This document shows positions 49,665 to 64,000 of a DNA stretch of 64,000 nt, piece after piece; position 1 is the first letter of the stretch; the number at the start of each line of letters is the position of its first letter. The stretch is from Megaleporinus macrocephalus (lineage: Eukaryota; Chordata; Actinopteri; Characiformes; Anostomidae). A program made the position numbers and the translations under genes. The stretch covers positions 6,210,462-6,274,461 of the forward strand of contig CM038720.1 of the NCBI GenBank assembly GCA_021613375.1, given 5' to 3'. Below the pieces are notes generated by a model. It did no database searches and was not told the origin of the DNA. It saw only the letters and a list, made by a program, of their open reading frames with translations.

Positions 49665-51100
49665 TGTTTTTTAAACTGTTAGAAACTGTGTGGGTTGGTG
49701 GGAGGTGGTGGTTTTGGGGGGGGGTGACCTCCTGAATTCCAGCCATAGCTGGGATATTGCTGCATTCGAATGGTGTCTAAAACTCGAAAATACCAATTTG
49801 TACCAATGTAGGTTCCACAAATCTGTGTTTACAGCTGGAAAAGTTTAGAAGATGTGATGTGGAACACAGCCTTGAACTTTTTACATGAGGGAAAAACTTT
49901 AAATTTGAAGTGAAGGTGTGAAATGATAGAACTGTCGTCTATTAGAGCTTTTCAACAGCAAAGTCGTCATTAAGCTAAATCAAGATTTGCTGCTGAAGGA
50001 ATTGAACACATTCATACAATGTCTGGGGCGTCCAGGAGAAATCTGGAACTGCGTTCTCTGGATCTTCCTGCCTTCGTCATACTGGCACGCACCGGAACGC
50101 ACTGAAGTGGTGCTTTCTAGTTAACCATCTAGTATATATGACCTCCGCTGAGGTCCTTAACGCTGCCCGTTGTCAAGCATATCATAGCAACGCACATGCT
50201 TGATTCTGAATAAGTGCAAATGAGAAAGACTAACGTCTGAGAGAGCAGAAGCTGAGAGACGAGCGACAGGCTGCTCTGCGGAGTTCAGGAACGTAGGGTT
50301 TTGGTGAAGCTGAGAATAGTTTAGTCGGCAGGCTACACGTGTCACAGCACAGGCTCGGCTCCGGCTCACTGATACTGAGATCATATGTATGTATGTAGGT
50401 AAATATCTGGTGCTGAAGTGTCAGAAAGCCAAATCTGAGTTAGTTCTGGGAGGTCCAACCCTTCCAATCATGTATTAAATGTTTTTTTAAACTGTTGGAA
50501 GCTGTGGGGGTTGGTGGGAGGTGGTGTTTAGAGGGGGGTGAGCTATTGGTGAGATATTGCTGCATTCGAGCGGTATCTGAAACTAGAAAACACCTATTTA
50601 CACCAATGTTTCCAAATCCAAATTTCCAAACGTGTGTTAACAGCTGGTAGTGTTTATGGGATGTGATGTATAACACAGTCTTTAACTTGGACTGAAGGTG
50701 TAAAGTGATAGAACTGGTATCTTTTAGAGCTTTTTCAACAGCAAAGACTAAACAGAACTGCAATAAATAAAGACACAGGCTTGAACGTGTGTCCAATCAG
50801 AGTGTAAGTCTAATGTAAGTGTATTACGTATGACTATGTGGATAAATATTAAATAATGTAATTAAAATTTATTACAACTCTGTCCTACGTCTCCATTGAT
50901 TCCCAGAAGAATAGTTCAGTCAGCAGGCTACACGTGTCACAGCACAGGCTCGGCTTCAGCTCACTGATACTGAGATCGTATGTATGTATGTGTGTATGGA
51001 AGTAAATATCTGGTGCTGAAGTGTCAGAAAGTCAAAGCTGAGGGAGCTCTGGGAGGTTTGGGAATAACGTTCCAACTAACGTCCAACCCCTTCACAGCGT
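49665..51100. repeat. Local repeat family R1, copies 2 and 3, with duplicated flanks
   Basis: Copy 2 (about 49665-49960) and copy 3 (about 50465-50900) share the order of blocks with 45950-46206 plus 47386-47600. TGATACTGAGATC(A/G)TATGTATG with GGCTACACGTGTCACAGCAC occurs near both 50330 and 50925, so flanking DNA was duplicated too. Confidence 0.8.
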
Positions 51101-51114
51101 AGGCTCGGTTCTAG

Positions 51115-51260
51115 CTAAGTGACTTCTCTGCTGGTAAGGTATCAGCACTAGCACTTGTTTATGGCAGTAGTTTGGACTTGTTATAGATACATACTCTGAC
51201 TGAACACAAAGCACTTCTGTTAGTCGCTCTGGATAAGATGTAACTGTAATGTAAATGATG
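51115..51260 (+). mobile_element. LINE 3'-tail fragment
   Basis: GGTATCAGCACTAGC and AGTCGCTCTGGATAAGATG match the tail of the LINE fragment at 32765-33145, with part of the end motif lost. Confidence 0.6.
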
Positions 51261-51469
51261 CTGAAACGCAGTGTTGGTGAAACGAGGATAACTGAGAGTG
51301 AAAAATAGTGACTAGTGTTTGAGCAAACACTAAATTGAATATGCTCTGTGGTGAGTGTAGTCATTTTTAGCCATTCATTGCCATCCAAAGCATACATATC
51401 ATCGCTGTCCAAAGAAGAACATGTATTTTTATTTTTCAGTATCATCTGAATGCAGCAGCTGGCGATCAC

Positions 51470-51615
51470 ATGTGAAAATTTCAGGATGAATGGACCAATA
51501 GAAACGATCCAAAATAGCTTGTAAATAATTCTCGTTCCACAGACTTACATGGAAAGAAAAGACTGTTTTTATGTTCTCCTGTGAAGGTGCTATTTTGGAG
51601 GTACTTGTATTTTGC
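51470..51615 (+). repeat. Dispersed repeat (ACCAATAGAAACGATCC family), copy 4
   Basis: This shares ATGAATGGACCAATAGAAAC and TATTTTGGAGGTACTTGTAT with the copies at 9984, 18765 and 25940. Confidence 0.7.
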
Positions 51616-51660
51616 CTGACGTGTAACTAAAAATAAAAACAAATTACTTTTGTAATGACA

Positions 51661-52148
51661 AAATATATATATATATATATATATACACGTAAGTCCATAA
51701 GTATATATATATACTCGTAAGTCCATAAGTATATATATATATACACGTAAGTCCATAAGTATGTATATATATATATACACGTAAGTCCATAAGTATGTAT
51801 ATATATATATACACGTAAGTCCATAAGTATATATATATACTCGTAAGTCCATAAGTATATATATATATACACGTAAGTCCATAAGTATATATATATATAT
51901 ACACGTAAGTCCATAAGTATATATATATAAACATAAGTCCATAAGTATATATATATACTCGTAAGTCCATAAGTATATATATATACACATAAGTCCATAA
52001 GTATATATATATACACATAAGTCCACAAGTATATATATATACTCGTAAGTCCATAAGTATATATATATACACATAAGTCCATAAGTATATATATATATAT
52101 ATACTCGTAAGTCCATAAGTATATATATATATACACATAAGTCCATAA

Positions 52149-52238
<90 letters not shown>
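51661..52238. repeat. AT-rich minisatellite followed by (TA)n
   Basis: CGTAAGTCCATAAGTATATA or CATAAGTCCATAAGTATATA recurs about 17 times, at variable spacing because the internal TA run varies. From about 52150 it becomes an almost pure TA run. The minus-strand frames of YIYIL repeats are artefacts. Confidence 0.95.
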
Positions 52239-52241
<3 letters not shown>

Positions 52242-53639
52242 AGTAAGCAGGTATAAGCATCTACCACAGCTGCGGCCTCTGCTCTGTTCAGAGTGTAGGC
52301 ACCCATATGCTGCGCAACCCTAATTAGCAGTCCAGGTAATCTATTACTTCATTACACTTTTCTATGTCTATAAATACAACTTATGTTCAAGCTCATATTG
52401 TCAAGCTAATAATATACTCTACTGTGTAAAAATCTAAGGAACCAGAGCTGATAGTTTAAAAGTATCTGATCAATAAGTGTATGTTCACCAGTAAGAACAG
52501 CAGATCTGATTAGAACAGATATAAATAATTATACATACAATACAAAGTAACATGAATATGTTATTGTGAGAGAAGTAGATCAGATCTTGATCCAGTTTGA
52601 AGAACAAAGTTAGGTTCCAGATTTCTCCTGGACGCCCCAGACATTGTATGAATGTGTTCAGTTCCTTCAGCAGCAAATCTTGATTTATCTTAATGAAGTA
52701 CTGAGCAGTCAAAGCAGGTATTAGAGGAGAACTGTAAATAATACTGGGTTGTTTAGGAGAAGCTTGGAAAGAGTTAAATAAACACACTGATGTATGTAAA
52801 AGCATTACTTACTCTATTAATACTGGTTAATACCATAAAAGCTTTTTAACTATAATAATGTCCCCAAGTGACTAAAACCTTTGCACAGGGCTGTATTTGC
52901 GAATGAGACAGAGTATCAGCCAACGTCTCTGAGCTGATGTGGGGACGGGGGGACGTGTTTTAGAGTCCTTACATTATGACCTGTCTGTTATAGCTGACCA
53001 TATTAACACTTAGTGAATCCTCCAAGTGTGCTGAGCTGTCCAGTAACACTGAGTTGGTGGCCACTCTATCCAGCTTAGTAGCCTCATCTGATGGGGGAGA
53101 ACAAGCTAGCTGGCTACGACTGAAGTGGAGGAAAAACGATAGAATCTACCGAAACAGTGTCACCGTATCTTCTACAGAGTGTTCTCCGCTCCTGAAAGGA
53201 AGCACAGCAGGTGGCTCCATCTTCTCTCGGAGGTCTGAACGTGATTAGAGGCCGATGAAAGCAGCAGCCACCCGTGGGTCCGATTCCTCATTAACAATCA
53301 ACTGCCTTCAGTCACATGAAACGCATTCATACCTGAGACAGATGTTTCATTCATAGCGTCTGACAGTGAGCGGGTTCATCATTGCAAATCTCTCCTGTAG
53401 GCCTTCTGAATTAGACAGTGCAAACTGTGATGAGCGCCGGGACTGAAGGTAATACAAAGCAATAACTATAATAAAATGTGCTGGGGGGGAAAGAAAATGG
53501 AAAATAGTGAAAGCAACAGCTATAAAGCTGACATTGATTCAGGTCCCCGAGATGTTTGGATATGCTTTGAGTGACTTTCCTTCTACAGTAGGAATCCGAG
53601 AGTTCAGTCGCAGTTTATGAGAAATCTAATACACGTTGC
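52239..53639. other. Intronic sequence, no gene seen
   Basis: The word CAGATTTCTCCTGGACGCCC near 52618 and its surroundings, read in reverse, match about 49975-50050, so this is another copy of local repeat sequence. The remainder is unrecognised. Confidence 0.45.
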
Positions 53640-54934
53640 GGTCGCTCTTCGTTTATTTGCCGTCTTAATATACGATAGAAAATCAGGTTAATAGCAGTCT
53701 GCACTGCTGCAGTATTTTACATACGTTACTGATAATGTTCTACACTGGGTAAACTGGTTAATGGACACTATTTGATCCCAAAGCATATGGGATTAATAAA
53801 ACATCAAACACGCTATAATTCCAGTATTTTCTGTGTAATCTGTTAATTATTGACATCATTGCACTTGCTTTCACACAGCAAATTACTAATAGTTTAAACT
53901 GTACTGCACAGCATTACGGGACATTACAGTTAAAAAAAGTTAATAATTCAATAAAAGCATTTAAAGTGTTTTAATCTGATGATTCCGGTTTGATGGTGTA
54001 AATGTTAGAACACTAAGGTTAATAATAATGAATAAAGAACACTGATTATTGGTGTTGGCAACTATAAGTTGAGTTTTGGTCAAGATGATAAAAATGTATT
54101 TAAAAAAACTATATATATATATATATATATATATATCGTTTATTTGCCATCTTAATACAAAATCAGGTTAATAGCAGTCTGCATTGCGGCAATATTTTAC
54201 ATACGTTACTGATAATGTTCTGCAGGAGATTCTCTGAATGTACTCGACATCTTTTAAACAGTCATGAATTTTTATTGGGATTTCTTTACACTGGGTAAAC
54301 TGGTTAATGGACACTATTTGATCCCAAACCATACGAGATTAACAAAACATCAAACGCGCTATAATTCCAGTATTTTCTGTTTAATCTGTTAATTATTGAA
54401 ATGATTTCACTGATAAAAGTCACCATTTTTCACCATATTTTCTGTCACAACACTAAAAACTAAATGATTAACTGTTTGAACTGTACTGCACAGCATTAAG
54501 GGACATGACAGTTGATAAAGATGATAAAACTGTTTTTAAAAAAAATAATAAAAATAAAGAATATATATATATATATATGAGAAATCTAATATATGCTTCG
54601 TCCGCTCATTGTTTATTACAAAATCAGGTTAATAGCAGTTTGCATTGCTGCAATATTTTGCATACGTTACTGATAATGTTCTGTTTTATCTGTTTAATCT
54701 TTTAATCATTGACATGATTTTTTTTATGAAAGTCATTTTTAACAATATTTTCTGTAATAACACTGAACTAAATTACTAATAGTTTGAACTGTACTGCACA
54801 GCGTTATATAACAGTTAAATAATAATAAGACTTAATAATTCAGTAAACACATTAAAAGTGTTTTAATCTGAATTAGGTTTGATTGTGTAAATGTTAGTAA
54901 ACTAAAGTATTAATAAAGAACACTGATTATTGGC

Positions 54935-57287
54935 TACCTTACTTAAGTAGAAATGTTGGTTATTTATACTTTACTGGAGTAATTATTTTTACTTTTTACT
55001 TCTACTCCTTACATTTACACTCCATTATCAGTACTTTCTACTCCTTACATTTACACTCCATTATCTGTACTTTCTACTCCTTACATTTACACTCCATTAT
55101 CAGTACTTTATACTCTTTACATTTACACTCCATTATCAGTACTTTCTACTCCTTACATTTACACTCCATTATCTGTACTTTATACTCCTTACATTTACAC
55201 TCCATTATCAGTACTTTCTACTCTTTACATTTACACTCCATTATCAGTACTTTCTACTCTTTACATTTACACTCCATTATCTGTACTTTATACTCCTTAC
55301 ATTTACACTCCATTATCAGTACTTTCTACTCTTTACATTTACACTCCATTATCAGTACTTTCTACTCCTTACATTTACACTTCATTATCAGTACTTTCTA
55401 CTCCTTACATTTACACTCCATTATCAGTACTTTCTACTCTTTACATTTACACTCCATTATCAGTACTTTATACTCTTTACATTTACACTCCATTATCAGT
55501 ACTTTCTACTCCTTACATTTACACTCCATTATCAGTACTTTCTACTCCTTACATTTATACTCCATTATCAGTACTTTCTACTCCTTACATTTACACTCCA
55601 TTATCAGTACTTTCTACTCCTTACATTTACACTCCATTATCAGTACTTTCTACTCTTTACATTTACACTCCATTATCAGTACTTTATACTCTTTACATTT
55701 ACACTCCATTATCAGTACTTTCTACTCCTTACATTTACACTCCATTATCAGTACTTTCTACTCCTTACATTTATACTCCATTATCAGTACTTTCTACTCC
55801 TTACATTTACACTTCATTATCAGTACTTTCTACTCCTTACATTTACACTCCATTATCAGTACTTTCTACTCTTTACATTTACACTCCATTATCAGTACTT
55901 TATACTCTTTACATTTACACTCCATTATCAGTACTTTCAACTCCTTACATTTACACTCCATTATCAGTACTTTCTACTCCTTACATTTACACTCCATTAT
56001 CAGTACTTTCTACTCCTTACATTTACACTCCATTATCAGTACTTTCTACTCCTTACATTTACACTCCATTATCTGTACTTTCTACTCCTTACATTTACAC
56101 TCCATTATCAGTACTTTCTACTCTTTACATTTACACTCCATTATCAGTACTTTATACTCTTTACATTTACACTCCATTATCAGTACTTTATACTCTTCAC
56201 ATTTATACTACATTATCAGTACTTTCTACTCCTTACATTTACACTCCATTATCAGTACTTTCTACTCCTTACATTTACACTCCATTATCAGTACTTTCTA
56301 CTCCTTACATTTACACTCCATTATCAGTACTTTCTACTCTTTACATTTACACTCCATTATCAGTACTTTCTACTCCTTACATTTACACTCCATTATCAGT
56401 ACTTTCTACTCCTTACATTTACACTCCATTATCAGTACTTTATACTCTTCACATTTACACTCCATTATCAGTACTTTCTACTCCTTACATTTATACTACA
56501 TTATCAGTACTTTCTACTCCTTACATTTGCACTCCATTATCAGTACTTTCTACTCCTTACATTTACACTCCATTATCAGTACTTTCTACTACTTTCATTT
56601 ACACTCCATTATCAGTACTTTCTACTCTTTACATTTACACTCCATTATCTGTACTTTCTACTCCTTACATTTACACTCCATTATCAGTACTTTCTACTCC
56701 TCACATTTTAAATATAGTCTCGTTTCTTCTATTTCATTTCAGTTTGTTTTCATTCATGTACATTTACATTCCAGTAAAGATTATTGATAACATGTCTTTG
56801 AAGTTTGACTTCATTACAATACTTATAGACAACTAGTCATCATATCTTCTGCTCCATGAAACACATGTTAATGTTCAGTAGTAACAGATATGCTTCTTTA
56901 ATATATTTACATTGTACTAAACTACATTCATGTTCAATGGGTGTATATGCAGCTGAAACAGGAAGCCTAGCGCATCCCAAATTTATCAACATTAACATTT
57001 TAATATAACATTATAGTCATTATGGCTTTTAGAAGAATGGGGTTTTTGGGAAGGTGGGCTAGAGCACTATAGACCCCTGTGGTTCGGCCTAAGCTTTTGT
57101 CCTTAATGGTATTTTTTTTCTTATATTACTTTTACTTTATACTTTAAGTAGTTCTGAAAGCAGTACTTTTACACCTTTACTGGAGTAAAAAGTTTCAGTT
57201 GATACTTCAACTTCTACAGAAGTATTTTAAACCCTAGTATCTGTACTTCTACCTGAGTAATAAATGTGAATACTTCTAACACCTTTG
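54935..57287 (+). mobile_element. hAT-like non-autonomous element, copy C, with expanded minisatellite
   Basis: The right part (56707-57287) matches copies A and B and ends CTAACACCTTTG. The left end keeps ACTTAAGTAGAAATGTTGGT, as in copy B, but its terminal bases are altered. It interrupts one unit of the 53640-58560 duplication: GATTATTGG stops before it and AAGATGATAAA resumes after it. No transposase is present. Confidence 0.75.
54999..56707. repeat. 36-bp minisatellite, about 47 copies, inside copy C
   Basis: The unit is TCAGTACTTTCTACTCCTTA plus ATTTACACTCCATTA-type sequence. Variants include CTCTT for CTCCT and ATCTG for ATCAG. It is identical in period and sequence to the array at 4437-4790. 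Confidence 0.97.
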
Positions 57288-58310
57288 TTAAGATGATAAA
57301 GTGTAAGATAATGGATGGATGGAACAGTATGCTTAATGAACACATGGAACGTTAAATACTAAATAAACTGATTTCAATAGATTTACCAAAGAGGCATTCA
57401 GCAGTACATACAGTAACATAAGAATCTAATATGGCTCAAGTATAACCCATGCTGAGCAATAGAAGGTGTTTGCTTAGCTTGTGCATCAAAGGGTTAACAA
57501 TCTCCCTTTTAACTACTGTACTCACAGTTCGCTGCCTCGTGCAAGCAGTGCTGCAGATGTTCACCAGAAATGCTGCTAATTGATAAAAAACATGTTGTCA
57601 AACATTTTCATCAACAATTTAATCCTCGTTTGTACGAAAATTAGCTGTTTGTACGAAAATTAGCTGCTTTTTTCAAAATTAGCTGCTGTTTCATTAGGAG
57701 TTGGCGCAACATCAGCCAGCAGCATTAATACATACATGAGGAAGATACGCTGCAGCCAATCAGCTCCAGTATGCTCCAACATCACCATCTGCTAAAATCT
57801 GAGTTTTCTTTAGTTAACCTTTTTCACACCTTTAGCTAATATGAACAAACCATGAACGTCAGCTGTTACCAAGCGGAAGCCATTTAAACAGTCAGGAATT
57901 TTTATTGGGATTTTTTTTTCTTTTTTTATTTGGAGTTAAACTGGTTAAAGGACACTTTTTGAACCATACGGGATTAATAAAACATCAAACACGCTATAAT
58001 TTCCAGTATTTTCTGTTTAATTATTGACATGATTTCACTTACTTTCACAAAGCAAACGACTAATAGTTTGAACTGTACTGCATGGCATTATGGGACATGA
58101 CAGTTAAAAAGGACTTAATAATTCAGTAAAAACATGAAAAGTGTTTTAATCTGATGATTCAGGATTGATTGTGTTAGAACACTTAGGTATTAATAATAAT
58201 TAATAAAGAACACTAATTATTGGTATCGCCAGCTATAAGTTTTGGTCAAGATGGTTAAACAGTATTATAAAAATTATATATATATTACATATTATTATTG
58301 TATAATTTTA

Positions 58311-58442
<132 letters not shown>

Positions 58443-58711
58443 ATTTATGAGAAATCTAATAAATGTTTCATCCAGTCATCGTTTATTTGACATCTTAACA
58501 TACAATACAAAATCAGGTTAATAGCAGTCTGCACTGCTGCAATATTTTGCATACATTACTGATAATGTTCTGCATAAAAGTCTTTGAATTTACTCTACAT
58601 GACCTCTTTTTATAAATAAGGCTTTTTAACCCTTTGCTGCACAGCCTAGTGTAAAGTGGCCTGACTGAGATTTTATTCTCTGTATCTCTGTAATATATAG
58701 ATATTCTCTGT

Positions 58712-59886
<1,175 letters not shown>

Positions 59887-59969
<83 letters not shown>

Positions 59970-59988
59970 TCATTATCAATTTTTCTCA
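59887..59988. repeat. (TA)n microsatellite, about 50 copies
   Basis: This is an uninterrupted TA run. Confidence 0.95.
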
Positions 59989-61432
59989 TTAAATATTGAG
60001 CTACTGTGGGCTAAAGGGGGGCCAGATGAGAATGAGAGTATTTCAGGGCATGAGACTTGGGGGGGCTGCTGCATTTTCGTTGTTAAAATTATTGGTATGA
60101 ACATATACTCTCTATATACTCTGTATGGTTTCAACATTTCCATTTAACATTACTATAATATTTACAGGTGCTGAGGCTTAATTTAAGAAAAAAACACTAG
60201 AACTAGCTACGCCCCTGAGTAAAAATAACGAGCAGTTAATGAGGGATGTTACTGTTTAATTACTCTGTACTCTCGGAAGGTGTAGACAGTTCAGTAATGA
60301 AAAACTATAAAAGTACTGAAGCGTATCAGTACCTGCACAGTGGGAAGGTGGGCGTGTCCTCCTACACACAGACGGTGAGTTTATATTTCTGCTAATTTTA
60401 AAGATCGATCTCGGGTTTATACGAATCTATATCAGATTATTCAAATGAAGATCGATTTTTAAACACACCCCTACAACATACAATAATTCACTGTCTGCCA
60501 GGACACTGTTAATTAATAACCAATACTGTTTTTGAGAATCGATACAGTATCAGTAAACATAACATTGTGATATTCGATATTTCGATATTTCGTACACCCT
60601 ACTAATGAACGTGACCACTTTCTAGTTAACATGTTACCACATATCAATCAACACAGAATTTAAATACCTTAATTATTAATTAATGCTATTAAGAACTGTT
60701 AATAAACACAACATTAAGAAAGCAAGTCAATAAATGTTACATGAATGAACTTCAATGTTCATATTGGGTCACGTTTCTGATGTGAGTATTAAACTAGAAC
60801 TGCTGTTGGTCAGATAAAAGCTCGATCCAGCTCGGCCCGCGAGGATGTGAACTTTATTTGGCTGCAGCAGTTCAAGGCTGAAAGCTGACCTGTAGGGCAA
60901 ATTCACTGATTCCCAAACTCCCATTAAGTTTACTGAGCTGTGGAAATAACACTGGCCGGGCACTAGCAGTGGCTCTCGACTTATTAAAGTTACAAAAGTT
61001 ACTGCTGACCTAGAGCGCACGGTCCAGCCTGCTGGCTGGCCAACAGCGGCTCTGCTGAAACCGCTGAAGAGCATCTCACAAACACCAGCCTGGACCACAT
61101 ACCTGCATTTACATTACAGTGTAAACAGTGATGTGTTATATGCTGTCAGAGCAAAACCTCATCATTTACACATCCCTTCAAACTGCCAGCTGCCATTAAC
61201 CCTGTGTCCACATTTTTAATTGTGAATTCACTAATAGAGGTGCTCCAGCATCTTATTACATTAAATAATATCACAAAATTAGCAATATTTCTTTTCTTCT
61301 GCTGAGAGATGACCTTTCTGGAGACTCACTGTGAATATATTGCTATAATACTATATGTAATGTAGAGCAGGGCTGCCCAAAGTTAACCTAACCCCACCTC
61401 TCATCTGGTGACAGAACACCCACATATATATA
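59989..61432. other. Intronic sequence, no gene seen
   Basis: The minus frame at 60769-61098 (109 codons) has no recognisable domain and no splice-linked kirrel similarity. I regard it as chance. Confidence 0.45.
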
Positions 61433-61434
61433 TA

Positions 61435-62636
61435 CAGGGGTTGGACAATAAAACTGAAACACCTGGTTTTAGACCACAATAATTTATTAGTATGGTGTAG
61501 ATCCTCCTTTTGTGGTCAATACAGTGTCAGTTGGTCTTGGGAATGAGTGGTCAGAGGGACTTTAAGCTATTCTTCTTGCAGGACAGTGTTCAGGTCACTA
61601 CGTGATGCTGGTGGAGGAAAACGTTTCCTGACTCGCTCCTCCAAAACACCCCAAAGTTTCTCAATAATATTTAGATCTGGTGACTGTGCAGGCCATGGGA
61701 GATGTTCCACTTCACTTTCATGTTCATCAAACCAATCTTTCTCCAGTCCTGCTGTGTGTATTGGTGCATTGTCATCCTGATACATGGCACCGCCTTCAGG
61801 ACACAATGTTTGAACTATTAGATGCACATGGTCCTCCAGAATGGTTCGGTAGTCCTTGGCAGTGACGCCCATCTAGCACAAGTATTGGGCCAAACCATCA
61901 CTGATCCACCCCCATGCTTCACTCTGGGCATGCAACAGTCTGGGTGGTCTGCTTCTTTGGGGTTTCTCCACTCCGTAACTCTCCCGGATGTGGGGAAAAC
62001 AGTAAATGTGGATCATCAGAGAACAATACATGGTTCACGTTGTCCACAGCCCAAGATTTGAACTCCTTGCATCATTGAAACCAATGTTTGGCACGAGTGA
62101 CCAAAGGTTTGGCTATAGCAGCCCGGCCGTGTATATTGACCCTGTGGAGCTCCTGACGGACAGTTCTGGTGAAACAGGAGAAGCTGAGGTGAACATTTAA
62201 CTCTGTCATGATTTGTTCAGCTGTGATTTTATGTTTTTGGATACAATCCGGGTTAGAACCCAACATCCCTTTCAGACAGCTTCCTCTCGCGTCCACAGTT
62301 AATCCTGTTGGATGTGGTTGGTCCTTCTTGGTGGTTTGCTGACGTTACCCTGGATACCGTGGCTCTTCATACATCACAAAGACTTGCTGTCTTGGTCACA
62401 GATGCGGCAGCAAGACGTGCACCGACAGTTTGTCCTCTTTTGAACTCTGGTACGTCCCATAATGTTGTGTTATTGTAATATTTTGAGTTAAACTGAGCTC
62501 TTACCTGCTAACTGAACTTCACACTCTGATCTTACTGGTGCAGTTAATGAAGATTGTCCACCAGACTGGTCCAATTTAGCCTTGAAACCTCCCACACTAA
62601 CATGACAGGTGTTTCAGTTTCATTGTCCAACCCCTG
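61435..62636 (-). mobile_element. Tc1/mariner element, nearly full length
   Basis: The 1.2-kb element is bounded by CAGGGGTTGGACAATAAAAC and, at the right, TTTCATTGTCCAACCCCTG, which are inverted repeats of about 30 bp. TA precedes the left end, as expected for Tc1 insertion. The base pair after the right end is CA rather than TA, so that side has mutated. Its transposase is on the minus strand and broken. Confidence 0.93.
61567..62460 (-). pseudogene. Tc1-type transposase, frameshifted remnant
   Basis: Tc1 transposases are DDE enzymes of about 340 residues that cut and paste their element at TA sites. Read from an ATG at 62460 on the minus strand, the N-terminal helix-turn-helix region is recognisable in pieces: FKRGQTVGARLAAASVTKTA lies in a different frame from the ATG. 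The middle part around 62296-62072 includes EQIMTELNVHLS. A segment near 61990-62040 has SDDP where the first catalytic Asp is expected. The C-terminal part (61872-61567) keeps YQDDNAPIH with the second Asp and SPDLNIIEKLW with the Glu. At least two frame changes separate these pieces, so no functional enzyme can be made. It is unrelated to the host gene. Confidence 0.9.
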
Positions 62637-62679
62637 CATTTATATATAAATATATATAGATACCAACATAAACCTTCAT

Positions 62680-64000
62680 TCCTTTATCATCACCAACACT
62701 GTTCCTTCATCCCTTTATCATCACCAACACTGTTCCTTCATCCCTTCATTCCTTTATCATCACCAACACTGTTCCTTCATCCCTTCATTCCTTTATCATC
62801 ACCAACACTGTTCCTTCATCCCTTCATTCCTTTATCATCACCAACACTGTTCCTTCATCCCTTCACTTCTTTATCATCACCAACACTGTTCCTTCATCCC
62901 TTCATTCCTTTATCATCACCAACACTGTTCCTTCATCCCTTCATTCCTTTATCAACACCAACACTGTTCCTTCATCCCTTCACTTCTTTATCATCACCAA
63001 CACTGTTCCTTCATCTCTTCATTCCTTTATCATCACCAACACTGTTCCTTCATTTTTTCATTCTTTTATCATCACCAACACTGTTCCTTCATCCCTTCAT
63101 TTCTTTATCATCACCAACACTGTTCCTTCATCCCTTCATTCCTTTATCATCACCAACACTGTTCCTTCATCCCTTCATTCCTTTATCATCACCAACACTG
63201 TTCCTTCATCTCTTCATTCCTTTATCATCACCAACACTGTTCCTTCATCTCTTCATTCCTTTATCATCACCAACACTGTTCCTTCATCCCTTCATTTCTT
63301 TATCATCACCAACACTGTTCCTTCATCCCTTCATTTCTTTATCATCACCAACACTGTTCCTTCATTTTTCCATTCTTTTATCATCACCAACACTGTTCCT
63401 TCATTCCTTTATCATCACCAACACTGTTCCTTCATCCCTTCATTCCTTTATCATCACCAACATTGTTCCTTCATCCCTTCATTCCTTTATCATCACCAAC
63501 ACTGTTCCTTCATCCCTTCATTTCTTTATCATCACCAACACTGTTCCTTCATTTTTCCATTCTTTTATCATCACCAACACTGTTCCTTCATTCCTTCATT
63601 CCTTTATCATTACCAACACTGTTCCTTCATCCCTTCATTTCTTTATCATCACCAACACTGTTCCTTCATTTTTCCATTCTTTTATCATCACCAACACTGT
63701 TCCTTCATTCATTCATTCCTTTATCATCACCAACACTGTTCCTTCATTTTTCCATTCTTTTATCATCACCAACACTGTTCCTTCATCCCTTCATTTCTTT
63801 ATCATCACCAACACTGTTCCTTCATTTTTTCATTCTTTTATCATCACCAACACTGTTCCTTCATCTCTTCATTCCTTTATCATCACCAACACTGTTCCTT
63901 CATTTTTCCATTCTTTTATCATCACCAACACTGTTCCTTCATTCATTCATTCCTTTATCATCACCAACACTGTTCCTTCATTTTTTTATTCTTTTATCAT
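62680..64000. repeat. 39-bp minisatellite, about 34 copies, cut by the window edge
   Basis: TTTATCATCACCAACACTGT followed by TCCTTCATCCCTTCATTCC recurs with a basic period of 39 bp (CACCAACACT at 62761 and 62800). Shorter units and TTTTTCCATT variants occur to the right. It continues past 64000. Confidence 0.95.

Noticed and set aside
60769..61098. Possible 109-codon minus-strand gene
   Set aside because: It has no recognisable domain, no kirrel similarity and no flanking splice-site logic. It is best explained by chance.
61567..62296. A functional Tc1 transposase
   Set aside because: Frame changes separate the N-terminal, middle and C-terminal parts, and one terminal TA is mutated. The element is dead as it stands.

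Overview
This window is nuclear DNA from a ray-finned fish, most likely a teleost. The evidence is split coding exons with GT-AG introns, very long introns, and many Tc1/mariner, hAT-like and other teleost-type interspersed repeats and microsatellites. A finer placement is not supported by what can be read here. There is no bacterial-type gene organisation.

The only protein-coding gene I can support is on the minus strand. It is five consecutive internal exons of a kirrel3-type immunoglobulin-superfamily adhesion protein (Kin of IRRE-like 3, nephrin/Neph family). In transcript order they are 40106-40001, 25133-24985, 20994-20867, 20575-20449 and 1034-934. They join in matching phases with no stop codon and encode Ig domains 3, 4 and the first half of 5. 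The 5' exons (signal peptide, Ig1-2) would lie beyond base 64000. The 3' exons (rest of Ig5, transmembrane segment, cytoplasmic tail) would lie before base 1. I found no other kirrel3 exon in the window. Introns in transcript order are 14.9 kb, 4.0 kb, 291 bp and 19.4 kb, plus at least 23.9 kb of the intron upstream of the first visible exon.

Almost everything else is intronic repeat. Bases 1-9000 hold 38-bp and 127-bp tandem repeats, a deleted Tc1-like element, a hAT-like element with a 36-bp minisatellite, a GATA microsatellite and a 2-kb array of 44-bp units. Bases 10200-18650 hold an 18-bp satellite family that reverses orientation near 13500, followed by a 21-bp satellite. Bases 22235-29192 hold two 20-bp minisatellites in opposite orientation, on either side of one 149-nt exon. 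Bases 31256-31720 hold a CCAAT-containing array. Bases 35935-39975 hold a homopurine tract and a 3.5-kb TG/TATG tract that ends beside a splice donor. Bases 41080-45060 hold 52-bp and 164/165-bp arrays. Bases 45950-51000 are locally duplicated repeats with a nested TTAA-flanked transposon. Bases 53640-58560 are a duplicated AT-rich segment interrupted by a second minisatellite-bearing hAT-like element. Bases 61435-62636 are a decayed Tc1 element, and bases 62680-64000 a 39-bp minisatellite running off the end.

The most interesting architecture is the pair of inverted minisatellites (127 and about 145 units) around the exon at 24985-25133. In the pre-mRNA they are complementary and could pair into a multi-kilobase duplex that loops out that exon. 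Skipping it would shift the reading frame. This is inferred from the layout, not demonstrated.
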